Below, piece after piece: positions 1-5,988 of a stretch of 7,629 nucleotides of DNA; the first letter of the stretch is position 1, and each line of letters starts with the position of its first letter. The notes below the pieces were generated by a model. The model ran no database searches and had not been told where the DNA came from. It worked only from the letters and a program-made list of their open reading frames with translations. The stretch covers positions 1-7,629 of the forward strand of contig MEQN01000001.1 in NCBI GenBank assembly GCA_001770235.1, in the 5' to 3' direction. Made by a program: the position numbers and the translations under genes. Origin of the DNA: Betaproteobacteria bacterium RBG_16_58_11 (GTDB lineage: Bacteria > Pseudomonadota > Gammaproteobacteria > Burkholderiales > Thiobacteraceae).

Positions 1-97
1 CGGCAATTTTGGCAGTAGGTTTGAGCGCCATCGCCAAACCTGCCGCGGCAAGCATGCACAGGCCGATGATGAGATGCTTGAGGCTAACGGCTTTCAT
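1..97 (-). CDS. epsI: Exosortase-associated protein EpsI, N-terminal fragment cut by window edge
   Basis: Only the first 32 codons are present; the gene continues past the left edge. The ATG at 97-95 gives MKAVSLKHLIIGLCMLAAAG and then LAMALKPTAKIA. This is a short basic N-terminus, one hydrophobic segment (about residues 9-25) and the start of a periplasmic domain. EpsI proteins of exosortase systems start this way, as small inner-membrane-anchored periplasmic proteins encoded next to or fused with the exosortase. Their biochemical role is not well settled; they are needed for exopolysaccharide production in methanolan-type clusters. The start lies 35 bases after the xrtB stop. An upstream ATG at 107 runs into a stop after seven codons, so 97 is the plausible start. 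The ribosome binding site is weak (a GGAT-like stretch about 9 bases upstream). The identity rests mainly on position next to xrtB. Confidence 0.72.
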   Translation of the reverse strand, partial: MKAVSLKHLIIGLCMLAAAGLAMALKPTAKIA

Positions 98-132
98 GGA
101 ATGTCATCCGAAATAATAAGCAGGCGCGAGCG

Positions 133-1026
133 TCACGGATGCGCCGATGATCGAGCGCGATCAGGCAAGATAAGGCCAAGCAGCCCATCCAGCGCAAACA
201 GCAGCAGCAGCGCAATGACAAACAGCAGAATGCCGGCAAAGCCATGCAGAAACCCCTGCCCTGCCTCATCGCCAAAATAATAAGTAACCAGCACCAGAAT
301 GATGACGCGCATCACATTGGCGAAGAAGGCAATCGGCCAGATGCTCGCGACCAAGATCAGGATGCGTGCCACGCTGGTATGCTGCATGAGGTAGAGGTAC
401 AGCAAGCCCATGGCGGAAAGCGAGAACATGGAATTAAGCCCGGAACAGGCGTCAGCCACCAACAACTGATAGGGGCCGATGGACAACGTCACACCGTTGC
501 GCGCGATGGGGTAGCCGGCGGCGTAGAGCGCTTGTTCGACCAGGATTGAGATGTAATGCTTGAGCGGACCCGTCAGGGTGTCGACGATGAAGCCCGGCAC
601 CGGGATCAGGAAGATCAGAAAAAACAGCGGAAACCACAATGACCGCACTGCCGGTACACCGCGCAACATCAGCAACGCGCCGCCCAGGATCAACATCTCG
701 GAGCCGATCTCGAACAGCAGTATCTCCTGCGACCGGCCCAAGGCGTACAGCAACAGCCCGAAACCCAGCAGCATTCCGCCCGCCACAGGCTTGACTTGTT
801 GAGGCTCCGCCAACAAGGCGTGGCGTTTAAACCAAAAAAGCCACAGCACGACCAGCAACGCGATAGGGCCGTGGGCGTTTTCCTCGGTGTTCCAGAGGGT
901 CCGGTTGAGATCGGCGTAGGTCGGGAGGAACAACACCGCCAGCCCCAGCAGCACCGGCCACCATTCGGCGGCGAAGCCAAGCCAATTTGGACGCAACGAG
1001 GGAGGAAGAGGAAGCGTGGCGGACAT
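133..1026 (-). CDS. xrtB: Exosortase B, membrane cysteine transpeptidase-like enzyme
   Basis: A 297-residue polytopic membrane protein of the exosortase family, which processes proteins carrying a C-terminal PEP-CTERM signal in the inner membrane. About eight hydrophobic segments run from residue 24 to 288. The three family catalytic residues are visible in order: Cys194 in VADACSGLNS, Arg240 in ANVMRV and His261 in GFLHGFAG. The length fits the short XrtB form with a separate EpsI gene downstream, not the longer exosortases fused to EpsI. The neighbours EpsE, EpsF, EpsG and EpsI are also typical of XrtB loci. The ATG starts 2 bases after the epsG TAG stop and has no clear Shine-Dalgarno sequence, so translation is probably coupled to epsG. 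The proposed transpeptidation mechanism is inferred for the family from its sortase-like residues. No substrate gene is in the window. Confidence 0.93.
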   Translation of the reverse strand: MSATLPLPPSLRPNWLGFAAEWWPVLLGLAVLFLPTYADLNRTLWNTEENAHGPIALLVVLWLFWFKRHALLAEPQQVKPVAGGMLLGFGLLLYALGRSQEILLFEIGSEMLILGGALLMLRGVPAVRSLWFPLFFLIFLIPVPGFIVDTLTGPLKHYISILVEQALYAAGYPIARNGVTLSIGPYQLLVADACSGLNSMFSLSAMGLLYLYLMQHTSVARILILVASIWPIAFFANVMRVIILVLVTYYFGDEAGQGFLHGFAGILLFVIALLLLFALDGLLGLILPDRARSSAHP

Positions 1027-1028
1027 GG

Positions 1029-1916
1029 CTAAAATTGATTGAGGACGGTACCGACCAATTCGGCGCCGGCACCGCTCATTTGGGCTCTGTGCGCAGCGGC
1101 GGCGGTGAGCCGGGTGTGGTTCTGGCGCAGCACCAGCATTGCCCCAGCCGCCCTAGCGGCAACGGTGAGCGCATCCGCATTCATGCCCGCGGGCGGTGTG
1201 TCGATCAAGATCACATCGTAGTGCCCGGCGAAATCCTCCAGCAATATCTGTAGCGTGGCGCGAGACAACAATTCGGCTGGGTTAGGCGGCACCGCACCCG
1301 CCGTCAGCACGGATAGATCGACAAAGGATGGGATGCGTGTCACGGCTGAATTCGACGCGCGGCCCACTAGCATGTCCGACAGGCCTTGCCGGTTGCCCAG
1401 GTTGAAAATGACATGTTGGCGCGGGTTGCGCAGGTCGGCATCGATCAGCAGCGTGCGTTCACCCAATTGGGAGAACACCACCGCGAGGTTGGCGGCGAGA
1501 TAGCTCGCGCCCTCGCCCGCGTTGACGCCAACGATGGCCAGCGTCTTGTGGCCGGCGGCGAACCAGCGCAGCATCAACTGGCTGCGCAACGCCCGCAACT
1601 GCTCCACCTGCGGCCCAAACGGTTGATAAGCGGCAACCAAGTCCGGACTGAAGCCGCCTTCCCCGGAAGATAAATAGGGGTACTCGAACTGGCGGGCCAG
1701 TGCCTGGCTCAAGTCACCCTCGGTAATCAGTCCCAGTTTGATAGCGGCCTCGCCGAAACGCAGGTTTTCTTCCTTCTGCAAACGCAGCACCCGCTCTGCG
1801 TCTTGCGGCGCCAGCTTGCCGGCGTCGAGCAGCAGCTTGCCGAGCGTCTGCTCCACTTTGGCTTCCGGCGCCCGCGCGATGATTTTCTCGGCAACGCCGT
1901 GATGGGGCATGTTCAT
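1029..1916 (-). CDS. epsG: Chain-length determinant tyrosine kinase-like P-loop protein EpsG
   Basis: A 295-residue cytoplasmic protein of the BY-kinase/MinD-Mrp ATPase fold, expected to partner the membrane protein EpsF encoded just upstream and to control polymer length. Residues 24-76 form an N-terminal domain resembling MshEN/GspE-N, with two 24-residue LG...G...L..Q motifs. The ATPase domain spans about 105-295: a degenerate Walker A (NAGEGAS, 132-138), Walker A' LLIDADLR (156-163) and Walker B VILIDTPP (235-242). The usual Walker A lysine is Ala137. The tyrosine-rich C-terminal tail of classical BY-kinases is absent: the last Tyr is residue 233 and the protein ends TVLNQF. Kinase activity is therefore uncertain. 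The ATG at 1916 is preceded by GAGGA (1927-1923) at 6-base spacing, 42 bases after the epsF stop. An in-frame Met at codon 3 is a less well spaced alternative. Confidence 0.92.
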   Translation of the reverse strand: MNMPHHGVAEKIIARAPEAKVEQTLGKLLLDAGKLAPQDAERVLRLQKEENLRFGEAAIKLGLITEGDLSQALARQFEYPYLSSGEGGFSPDLVAAYQPFGPQVEQLRALRSQLMLRWFAAGHKTLAIVGVNAGEGASYLAANLAVVFSQLGERTLLIDADLRNPRQHVIFNLGNRQGLSDMLVGRASNSAVTRIPSFVDLSVLTAGAVPPNPAELLSRATLQILLEDFAGHYDVILIDTPPAGMNADALTVAARAAGAMLVLRQNHTRLTAAAAHRAQMSGAGAELVGTVLNQF

Positions 1917-1958
1917 AGATTTTCCTCAATGCCTTGAAACGATTCTGTTGCGCCAACG

Positions 1959-3347
1959 CTAAGCCGGTTGCGCACCGGGCAGTTTGACCCACGGCAGACG
2001 CCGCCGCTTGGGCTCGCCTCCGCTCAACACGCCCAACAGCGGGATATCCAGCGCTTCAACCAAGTCCTGCTCCGAACGTATGCGGCGGTCGATCATTTCC
2101 ATCAAGAACCCAAGCCCAAGGCCGAGAACGCTGCCTAAGACCAGGGACAGCATGAGGTTAAGCAAGATTTTCGGGCTGGAATGTTTGACCGGCGGAACCG
2201 CCCGATTGAGCACGGCAATGTCGGTATGGGTCGTCTGCGATTCGAGCCGGGTTTGGCCATTGCGGCGCGTGGCCTGGTCGAAGAGTTGCTGCGCATTTTC
2301 CACATCGCGCAGCAGCACTGACACTTCGTTGCGCTTTTGCTTGGTGGACAGCACGCGTGCTTTTTGCGCGGCCAAAGCGCCGTGCAAATCACGCTCGCGC
2401 TGCTGAGACAGGCGCGCCGTGGTAGACACGGTTTGCGTCGCGGTCTTGATCTCGGTATCCAGCTTGCCGCGTAGCGTATCCACTTCGGTTTGCAAGCGCT
2501 GATACTGCGGATGGTTCTTGCCGTATTTGGATTCCATTTCAGAGAGCTTGGTTTCGCTCCGCGCCAAATCCGCTTTCAAGCCTTGCACCATGGGATTGTT
2601 CATCACATCCGCCAATGCTTCATGGCTCTGGTTCCGGCGCGACACGCTATCGTAGGTTTGCGCTTGCGCCACCACGAACTGGCTGGACAGCTCCGCCAGG
2701 CGCGCGGTCTCTACATCGATACGCTCGTCGGACGCCACCACCCCTTGTTCTTTTTGATAGGCGGACAGTTTCGCCTGCGCTTGTTCCAGGTTATCCCGCA
2801 GTTGCTTGATCTGCTCATCGAACCAGGTCGTCGTCAGCCGCGCCGGCTCCACGCGCAATTCAAGATTGGTTTGGATATACGCTTGGGCAAACGCGTTGGC
2901 GACCGTCGCCGCGAACTGCGGGTCCGCGCCTTTGTAATTGACCTGGATCAGTGTCGATTCGCGTGAGGGCTGTACTTCCAGTGTGCGCAGCATGCGGTCC
3001 GCCAGCCAATCCCGAATATCGCCCTCCCCCCCTGTCGCCTCGGCAAACTGTTCTCGAACCACGGGGCTTTGCGTCAGTTTGAGCGCATCCACGACTTTGA
3101 GCGCCACATTGTGGCTTTGGATGATCTCGGTTTGCGTCGCGATGTAGCCGGGCATGAGTTGCGCCGGCTGCATGAGCCCGCTCACCGGATCGGCACCCTT
3201 GAAATCCACGACCAAGGTGGTGGTGGCGGTATAGCTTTTGGGCAGCAGCAAGCTGACGATCAGGGTTGTGCTGACGGTCACCAGCAACGCGAACAACACA
3301 ATGCGGTAGCGTGCTTTGAGGATAAGTAAGAGTTGCGTGAAATTCAC
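1959..3347 (-). CDS. epsF: Chain-length determinant / polysaccharide co-polymerase EpsF
   Basis: A 462-residue Wzz/PCP-type inner-membrane protein that sets exopolysaccharide chain length and contacts the polymerase. N-terminal transmembrane segment at about 15-35, followed by the typical PKSYTATTTLVV strand of the Wzz domain (36-47). A large periplasmic part (about 50-390) is rich in charged coiled-coil sequence at about 175-360. The second transmembrane segment is at about 393-417, preceded by a Pro-containing stretch (AVPPVKHSSP). A cytoplasmic tail (MIDRRIRSEQDLVEAL, then IPLLGVLSGG) is the region that usually binds the partner kinase. The kinase is not fused but separate (EpsG), a split arrangement like CapA/CapB. 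The start is GTG at 3347, 14 bases after the epsE stop, with GAGG at 3356-3353 and 5-base spacing. The stop is TAG. Confidence 0.93.
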   Translation of the reverse strand: MNFTQLLLILKARYRIVLFALLVTVSTTLIVSLLLPKSYTATTTLVVDFKGADPVSGLMQPAQLMPGYIATQTEIIQSHNVALKVVDALKLTQSPVVREQFAEATGGEGDIRDWLADRMLRTLEVQPSRESTLIQVNYKGADPQFAATVANAFAQAYIQTNLELRVEPARLTTTWFDEQIKQLRDNLEQAQAKLSAYQKEQGVVASDERIDVETARLAELSSQFVVAQAQTYDSVSRRNQSHEALADVMNNPMVQGLKADLARSETKLSEMESKYGKNHPQYQRLQTEVDTLRGKLDTEIKTATQTVSTTARLSQQRERDLHGALAAQKARVLSTKQKRNEVSVLLRDVENAQQLFDQATRRNGQTRLESQTTHTDIAVLNRAVPPVKHSSPKILLNLMLSLVLGSVLGLGLGFLMEMIDRRIRSEQDLVEALDIPLLGVLSGGEPKRRRLPWVKLPGAQPA

Positions 3348-3361
3348 CGTGGCCTCGCGTT

Positions 3362-4150
3362 CTAGAACAAGCTTTCTTTGACGTAGATCACGTCATCAGG
3401 CCTGAGCAGATCGCTCAACGCCACTTCCAGGGTTTGCGTCTGCCCGTCTTGCCCGCGGCGCATGATGCGAATGCCGCGCTGCGTGCCGCGCTGCGTGAGG
3501 CCACCGCCCACCAACAGCGCCTGCACCACGCTCATATTGCGTTCGAGCCGGAATGCGCCGGGACGCTGCACTTCGCCGTAGATGTATATCTGGGGATAGC
3601 GCGGCACATAGATCACGTCGCCGCCCGCAACTTCCCTATCCTTGGCAAGCTTGCCGTCGAGGAACATTTCCAGCGTGTCGATTATTTGCCGCTCATCTTT
3701 CCCGCCATGGCGGCGAATGAGCACGATCTGATCCGCGCCGCCGGCGCCGACGCCGCCGGCGAGCGCCAGTATGTCCGCCAGGGAGGAAGCCTGCTCGATC
3801 GGGTAGCGGCCGGGACGATTCACTTGGCCGAGCACGTTTACCTGCTGACCGCGAAACTGCAACACGATCAGATTGACTTGCGCGTGCTTGATGAAGCCGC
3901 CTGCTTCGAGGCCGCGCGCAATATTCGCCTCGGCCTGCTGCACGGTGCCGCCGCCCAGCTTGATCTCGCCCAGCAAGGGGAAGCTGGCGCCCCCGCTCTC
4001 GTTGAGCCGCGCTTCGGTGGCGAGATCCGGGTGATCGTAAACCGTGATCTTGACCACATCGCCTGGGCTCAACTGATAGTCACGACGCTCCGCGGTGGCC
4101 GGCAGCGAGAGGCCGAATAGCAACAAGAATAAAAGGCAGATTCGCGCCAT
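3362..4150 (-). CDS. epsE: Polysaccharide export protein EpsE (OPX family)
   Basis: A 262-residue periplasmic export protein of the Wza/OPX family that links the inner-membrane synthesis machinery to the outer membrane. It has an N-terminal signal peptide (MARICLLFLLLFGLSLPATA, cleavage likely after residue 20), a Poly_export domain (about 24-100), then two SLBB domains, one starting QVNVLGQVNRPG (about 103-134) and one starting QIYIYGEVQRPG (about 187-218). It ends in DDVIYVKESLF. Two features differ from Wza: there is no lipobox cysteine at the cleavage site, and there is no C-terminal amphipathic helix of the kind that forms the Wza outer-membrane pore. Another outer-membrane partner is therefore expected, perhaps EpsL. 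The ATG at 4150 is preferred. A TTG at 4156 would add two residues. Neither start has a recognisable Shine-Dalgarno sequence. It is the first gene of the compact epsE-epsF-epsG-xrtB-epsI block. Confidence 0.92.
   Translation of the reverse strand: MARICLLFLLLFGLSLPATAERRDYQLSPGDVVKITVYDHPDLATEARLNESGGASFPLLGEIKLGGGTVQQAEANIARGLEAGGFIKHAQVNLIVLQFRGQQVNVLGQVNRPGRYPIEQASSLADILALAGGVGAGGADQIVLIRRHGGKDERQIIDTLEMFLDGKLAKDREVAGGDVIYVPRYPQIYIYGEVQRPGAFRLERNMSVVQALLVGGGLTQRGTQRGIRIMRRGQDGQTQTLEVALSDLLRPDDVIYVKESLF
3473..3496 (-). repeat. Perfect 12-bp tandem repeat inside epsE
   Basis: The 12-base unit GCCGCGCTGCGT (plus strand) occurs twice back to back with no mismatch. On the coding strand it encodes TQRG twice (residues 219-226 of EpsE), just after the GGG of the second SLBB domain. 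Because it is in frame, it does not disrupt the gene. It may be a recent slippage duplication or simply repeated codons in a region where the protein naturally has this pattern. Confidence 0.8.
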
Positions 4151-4189
4151 GAGCAAAAAGATTGAAATGAAGAACGCGCAGATTACGCG

Positions 4190-4242
4190 TCAAGCATTAC
4201 AGAGATGTTTCAATCAGCGCTTGATGCGGCATAAATGCTTGA
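4190..4242. repeat. 9-bp perfect inverted repeat upstream of epsE
   Basis: TCAAGCATT (4190-4198) and AATGCTTGA (4234-4242) form a perfect inverted repeat with a 35-base spacer. A further GCTTGAT copy (4219-4225) lies in the spacer, so the hexamer GCTTGA or its complement appears three times in 53 bases. The element is 40-92 bases upstream of the epsE ATG, in the 172-base gap between the small gene and epsE. It could be an operator with several half-sites or a leader-RNA stem. No convincing sigma-70 or sigma-54 promoter could be read beside it, so its role is inference. Confidence 0.4.
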
Positions 4243-4263
4243 TTTGGCGGAGCGCTTTTTATG

Positions 4264-4307
4264 TTCCCCACCCCTGTCTCCTCTTGTGAGACAGACGGGG
4301 TGGGGAA
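4264..4307. terminator. Strong GC-rich bulged hairpin, terminator-like but without U-tract
   Basis: The arms TTCCCCACCCCTGTCTC (4264-4280) and its complement (4288-4307) give 17 base pairs, a 3-base bulge (4294-4296) and a 7-base loop (4281-4287). On the minus strand it begins 15 bases after the TAA of the 89-codon gene, the usual place for a terminator. However, the hairpin is followed by CATAAAAAGC, not a T-run, so classical intrinsic termination is doubtful on either strand. It may instead act as an RNA processing or stability element, or as a partial barrier that separates expression of epsE and the genes below it from the upstream genes. Confidence 0.42.
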
Positions 4308-4322
4308 GGCCCCGGTACAAGC

Positions 4323-4592
4323 TTATGCCTGTAGCAGAGCCGGGATGATTGACGGCATGCCCGTTCGTTCCACGGCAGGCTGGGTTGCCTTGATTTTTGC
4401 TTTTTTCAGGCTGTTCTTAACTTCAATGCGGTGAGCATGCTGGATTAAGTCACTTGCAAATGCGCGGGCTTGTTGCACACTCAGGCACAGCGCTCCATCC
4501 TTAAAGCCTTCCAACATGAGTTTGACCAGATCTTCCTCTCCACCCTCTTGGATGAAAAGGGCGACGCGCTGTGCTTGATTCGCTTGCTGCAT
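4323..4592 (-). CDS. Uncharacterised 89-residue protein between epsL and epsE
   Basis: I do not recognise a family. The predicted protein is soluble, with no signal peptide or membrane segment, and looks mostly helical: residues 1-12, 18-31 (EEDLVKLMLEGF) and 38-58 (a Val-Gln-Gln-Ala-Arg helix ending HAHRIEV). A basic stretch follows (KNSLKKAKIKAT, 60-71), then a Pro-containing tail. It has one Cys (36). Translation looks efficient: the minus strand carries GGAAGGAG 7 bases before the ATG, the strongest ribosome binding site in the window. The gene lies 201 bases after epsL and 172 bases before epsE, in a visibly less GC-rich patch than its neighbours. It could be a small regulator or a late insertion into the operon. 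The ribosome binding site and lack of a competing gene make it probably real. Confidence 0.68.
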   Translation of the reverse strand: MQQANQAQRVALFIQEGGEEDLVKLMLEGFKDGALCLSVQQARAFASDLIQHAHRIEVKNSLKKAKIKATQPAVERTGMPSIIPALLQA

Positions 4593-4599
4593 GGGTTGA

Positions 4600-4607
4600 C
4601 TCCTTCC
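4600..4607 (-). promoter_or_regulatory. Near-perfect Shine-Dalgarno of the 89-codon gene
   Basis: The minus strand reads GGAAGGAG, followed by 7 bases and the ATG at 4592. It is the best match to the 16S anti-Shine-Dalgarno in the window, whereas epsE, xrtB and the protease gene have little or none. It fixes the start of the small gene. Confidence 0.75.
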
Positions 4608-4633
4608 TGGCTATCCAGTCACTCATTCGAAAT

Positions 4634-4656
4634 AATCCAAAACCCTTACTTGGATT
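4634..4656. repeat. 7-bp inverted repeat upstream of the small gene
   Basis: AATCCAA (4634-4640) and TTGGATT (4650-4656) flank a 9-base spacer. It lies 42-64 bases before the ATG of the 89-codon gene. It is the main symmetrical element I found in the 201-base gap 4593-4793 after epsL. The rest of that gap is fairly AT-rich, with a T-run on the minus strand near 4747-4754 not preceded by a hairpin. An operator or leader stem is possible. Confidence 0.3.
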
Positions 4657-4793
4657 TTAGCTTTAACCCTGGCTGAAACGAATCTACGCTCCGCCTCTTA
4701 CGAAATAATGTATGCGGCTTGGGAATGCATGGCCCGAATGGGCTATTAAAAAAAGGGGGCAAGAGGTGTTGTGCATTAGTCTTTTTGGACGTT

Positions 4794-5978
4794 TCAATAA
4801 AACGTCAGCCGCAAATAGGTTTGCACCACCTTCGCGCGGTAGCCTCGCCCCGCCTCGTTGGACTCGCGGCTTTCGCGCCGCGCCGATACCCCCAGCCCGG
4901 CCAGCCGGTGCGCTTGGTAATCGAAACCCGCGCCCAGGCTGCGCACCTCGTCCTTGCGCTGAGACAGCCCGCTGATAATGCCCGGATCGCCCGCGTAGGC
5001 GCGTTGCTCCAACTTGGCATCCAGGCTGATGCGCGTTTTATCCGTGGGCGTCCAGGCGGCGGAGGCGGTCATGCCATCGGCCACGATGTAATTCGCGTTC
5101 AAATCCTCCACCGCGCCGACATTGCGGTAGAGCGCGCCATTCAGCGCGGTCTTGCCGCTGGGTTGCCATTTGAACGAGAAGCGTCCGCTTAAACCGTCGA
5201 AATCGCGCTCCGGCACTTGATCGTGCGTGCGCTGCAAGTAGGCCGCGCGCACGCTAAAGTGAGTCGCGCCGCTCAGCCGGTAATTGGCTTGCAGCCCCGC
5301 CTCCTGTTGCCGGTAGCTGTTATCGATACGCAGCGCGCCGACCGTTTGGCGATTGGGGAATTTTCCTTCGGCCACGCGCAGGAAACCGCCGGCATAATTA
5401 CCGATGCTGAAGGTCTGGCCCAGCGTTGCCTCCAAGCCGCTCTCTTGCCAATCGTAAACCTGGCGCGAAGGATCGCTGTTGTTGGATTCGTTATCGGAAA
5501 TGACCAGGCGCGCTTGCCAGATACCGCTCGGGTTCGCGAACAGACCCGCCTTGCATTCGCGCTGTGTGTGCAAGTTGGAAAGCGAGGACTGAATATCCGC
5601 CAGCGAGCTTTGCGTTTGGCTCTCGCTGCAACCCAATAGGCCGGAAATGCCGTTGGCCGTCTGCCAATTCCACTGTAAATCCAAATCGTAGCCATCGTAA
5701 TCGAGCTGGCCGAATTCCCGATAGCGCACCTGGTTCGCGCCGGCGCGGCCTGTCACTTGCTGGCGGCCATAGCGCCAGTCGAGCGCCACGCCCGCGCTGG
5801 CAATATCAATCGTTCCGCTGCGCGTATCGGTTTCAGTGCGGAACAGATTGTCATCCCACATGCGGCGAATTTCGACATAGGGCTGCAGCGTATCTTTGGC
5901 GAGCGCGGGCCATGCCGCGATCGCACACAACACGCCGGCGAGCAGGCGAGCACGCTCATGAAACAACACGCCGCTCAC
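4794..5978 (-). CDS. epsL: Outer-membrane polysaccharide biosynthesis protein EpsL (beta-barrel)
   Basis: A 394-residue exported protein matching the EpsL group found in XrtB/PEP-CTERM polysaccharide loci. The signal peptide is at about 1-27 (ARLLAGVLCAIAAWPALA, then KDTLQPYVE). The mature part is full of short alternating strands with aromatic residues (DLDLQWNWQ, HFSVRAAYLQR, RFSFKWQPSG, QTYLRLTFY) and ends in an aromatic residue, as expected for an outer-membrane beta-barrel. Cys117 and Cys142 could form a disulfide. The reading frame is open further upstream through the protease gene, so the start must be chosen. GTG at 5978 overlaps the protease stop and has GGAG at 6-base spacing. GTG at 5969 and TTG at 5966 are alternatives. 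The role in export is inferred from the family and from its predicted location. Confidence 0.88.
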   Translation of the reverse strand: MSGVLFHERARLLAGVLCAIAAWPALAKDTLQPYVEIRRMWDDNLFRTETDTRSGTIDIASAGVALDWRYGRQQVTGRAGANQVRYREFGQLDYDGYDLDLQWNWQTANGISGLLGCSESQTQSSLADIQSSLSNLHTQRECKAGLFANPSGIWQARLVISDNESNNSDPSRQVYDWQESGLEATLGQTFSIGNYAGGFLRVAEGKFPNRQTVGALRIDNSYRQQEAGLQANYRLSGATHFSVRAAYLQRTHDQVPERDFDGLSGRFSFKWQPSGKTALNGALYRNVGAVEDLNANYIVADGMTASAAWTPTDKTRISLDAKLEQRAYAGDPGIISGLSQRKDEVRSLGAGFDYQAHRLAGLGVSARRESRESNEAGRGYRAKVVQTYLRLTFY

Positions 5979-5988
5979 CAATAACTCC
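5975..5988 (-). promoter_or_regulatory. Stop-start overlap and ribosome binding site deciding the epsL start
   Basis: GTGA on the minus strand (5978-5975) joins the epsL GTG start to the protease TGA stop. GGAG at 5988-5985 sits 6 bases before the GTG. This is the classic arrangement for translational coupling and is the main reason for choosing this start. Confidence 0.6.

Noticed and set aside
3434..4120. 228-codon open frame on the plus strand
   Set aside because: It is entirely antisense to epsE, whose signal peptide and SLBB domains are clear; the plus-strand product has no domain signature.
4741..4793. T-run after epsL on the minus strand as an intrinsic terminator
   Set aside because: The bases before the T-run (ACACCTCTTGCCCCC) have no complementary arm upstream, so no stem can form; the nearby GCCC/GGGC stem lies on the wrong side of it.
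4593..4793. Possible sigma-54 promoter in the epsL-small gene gap
   Set aside because: GCAC and TTGC are present on the minus strand near 4758-4775, but the GG/GC spacing of 10 bases does not fit.
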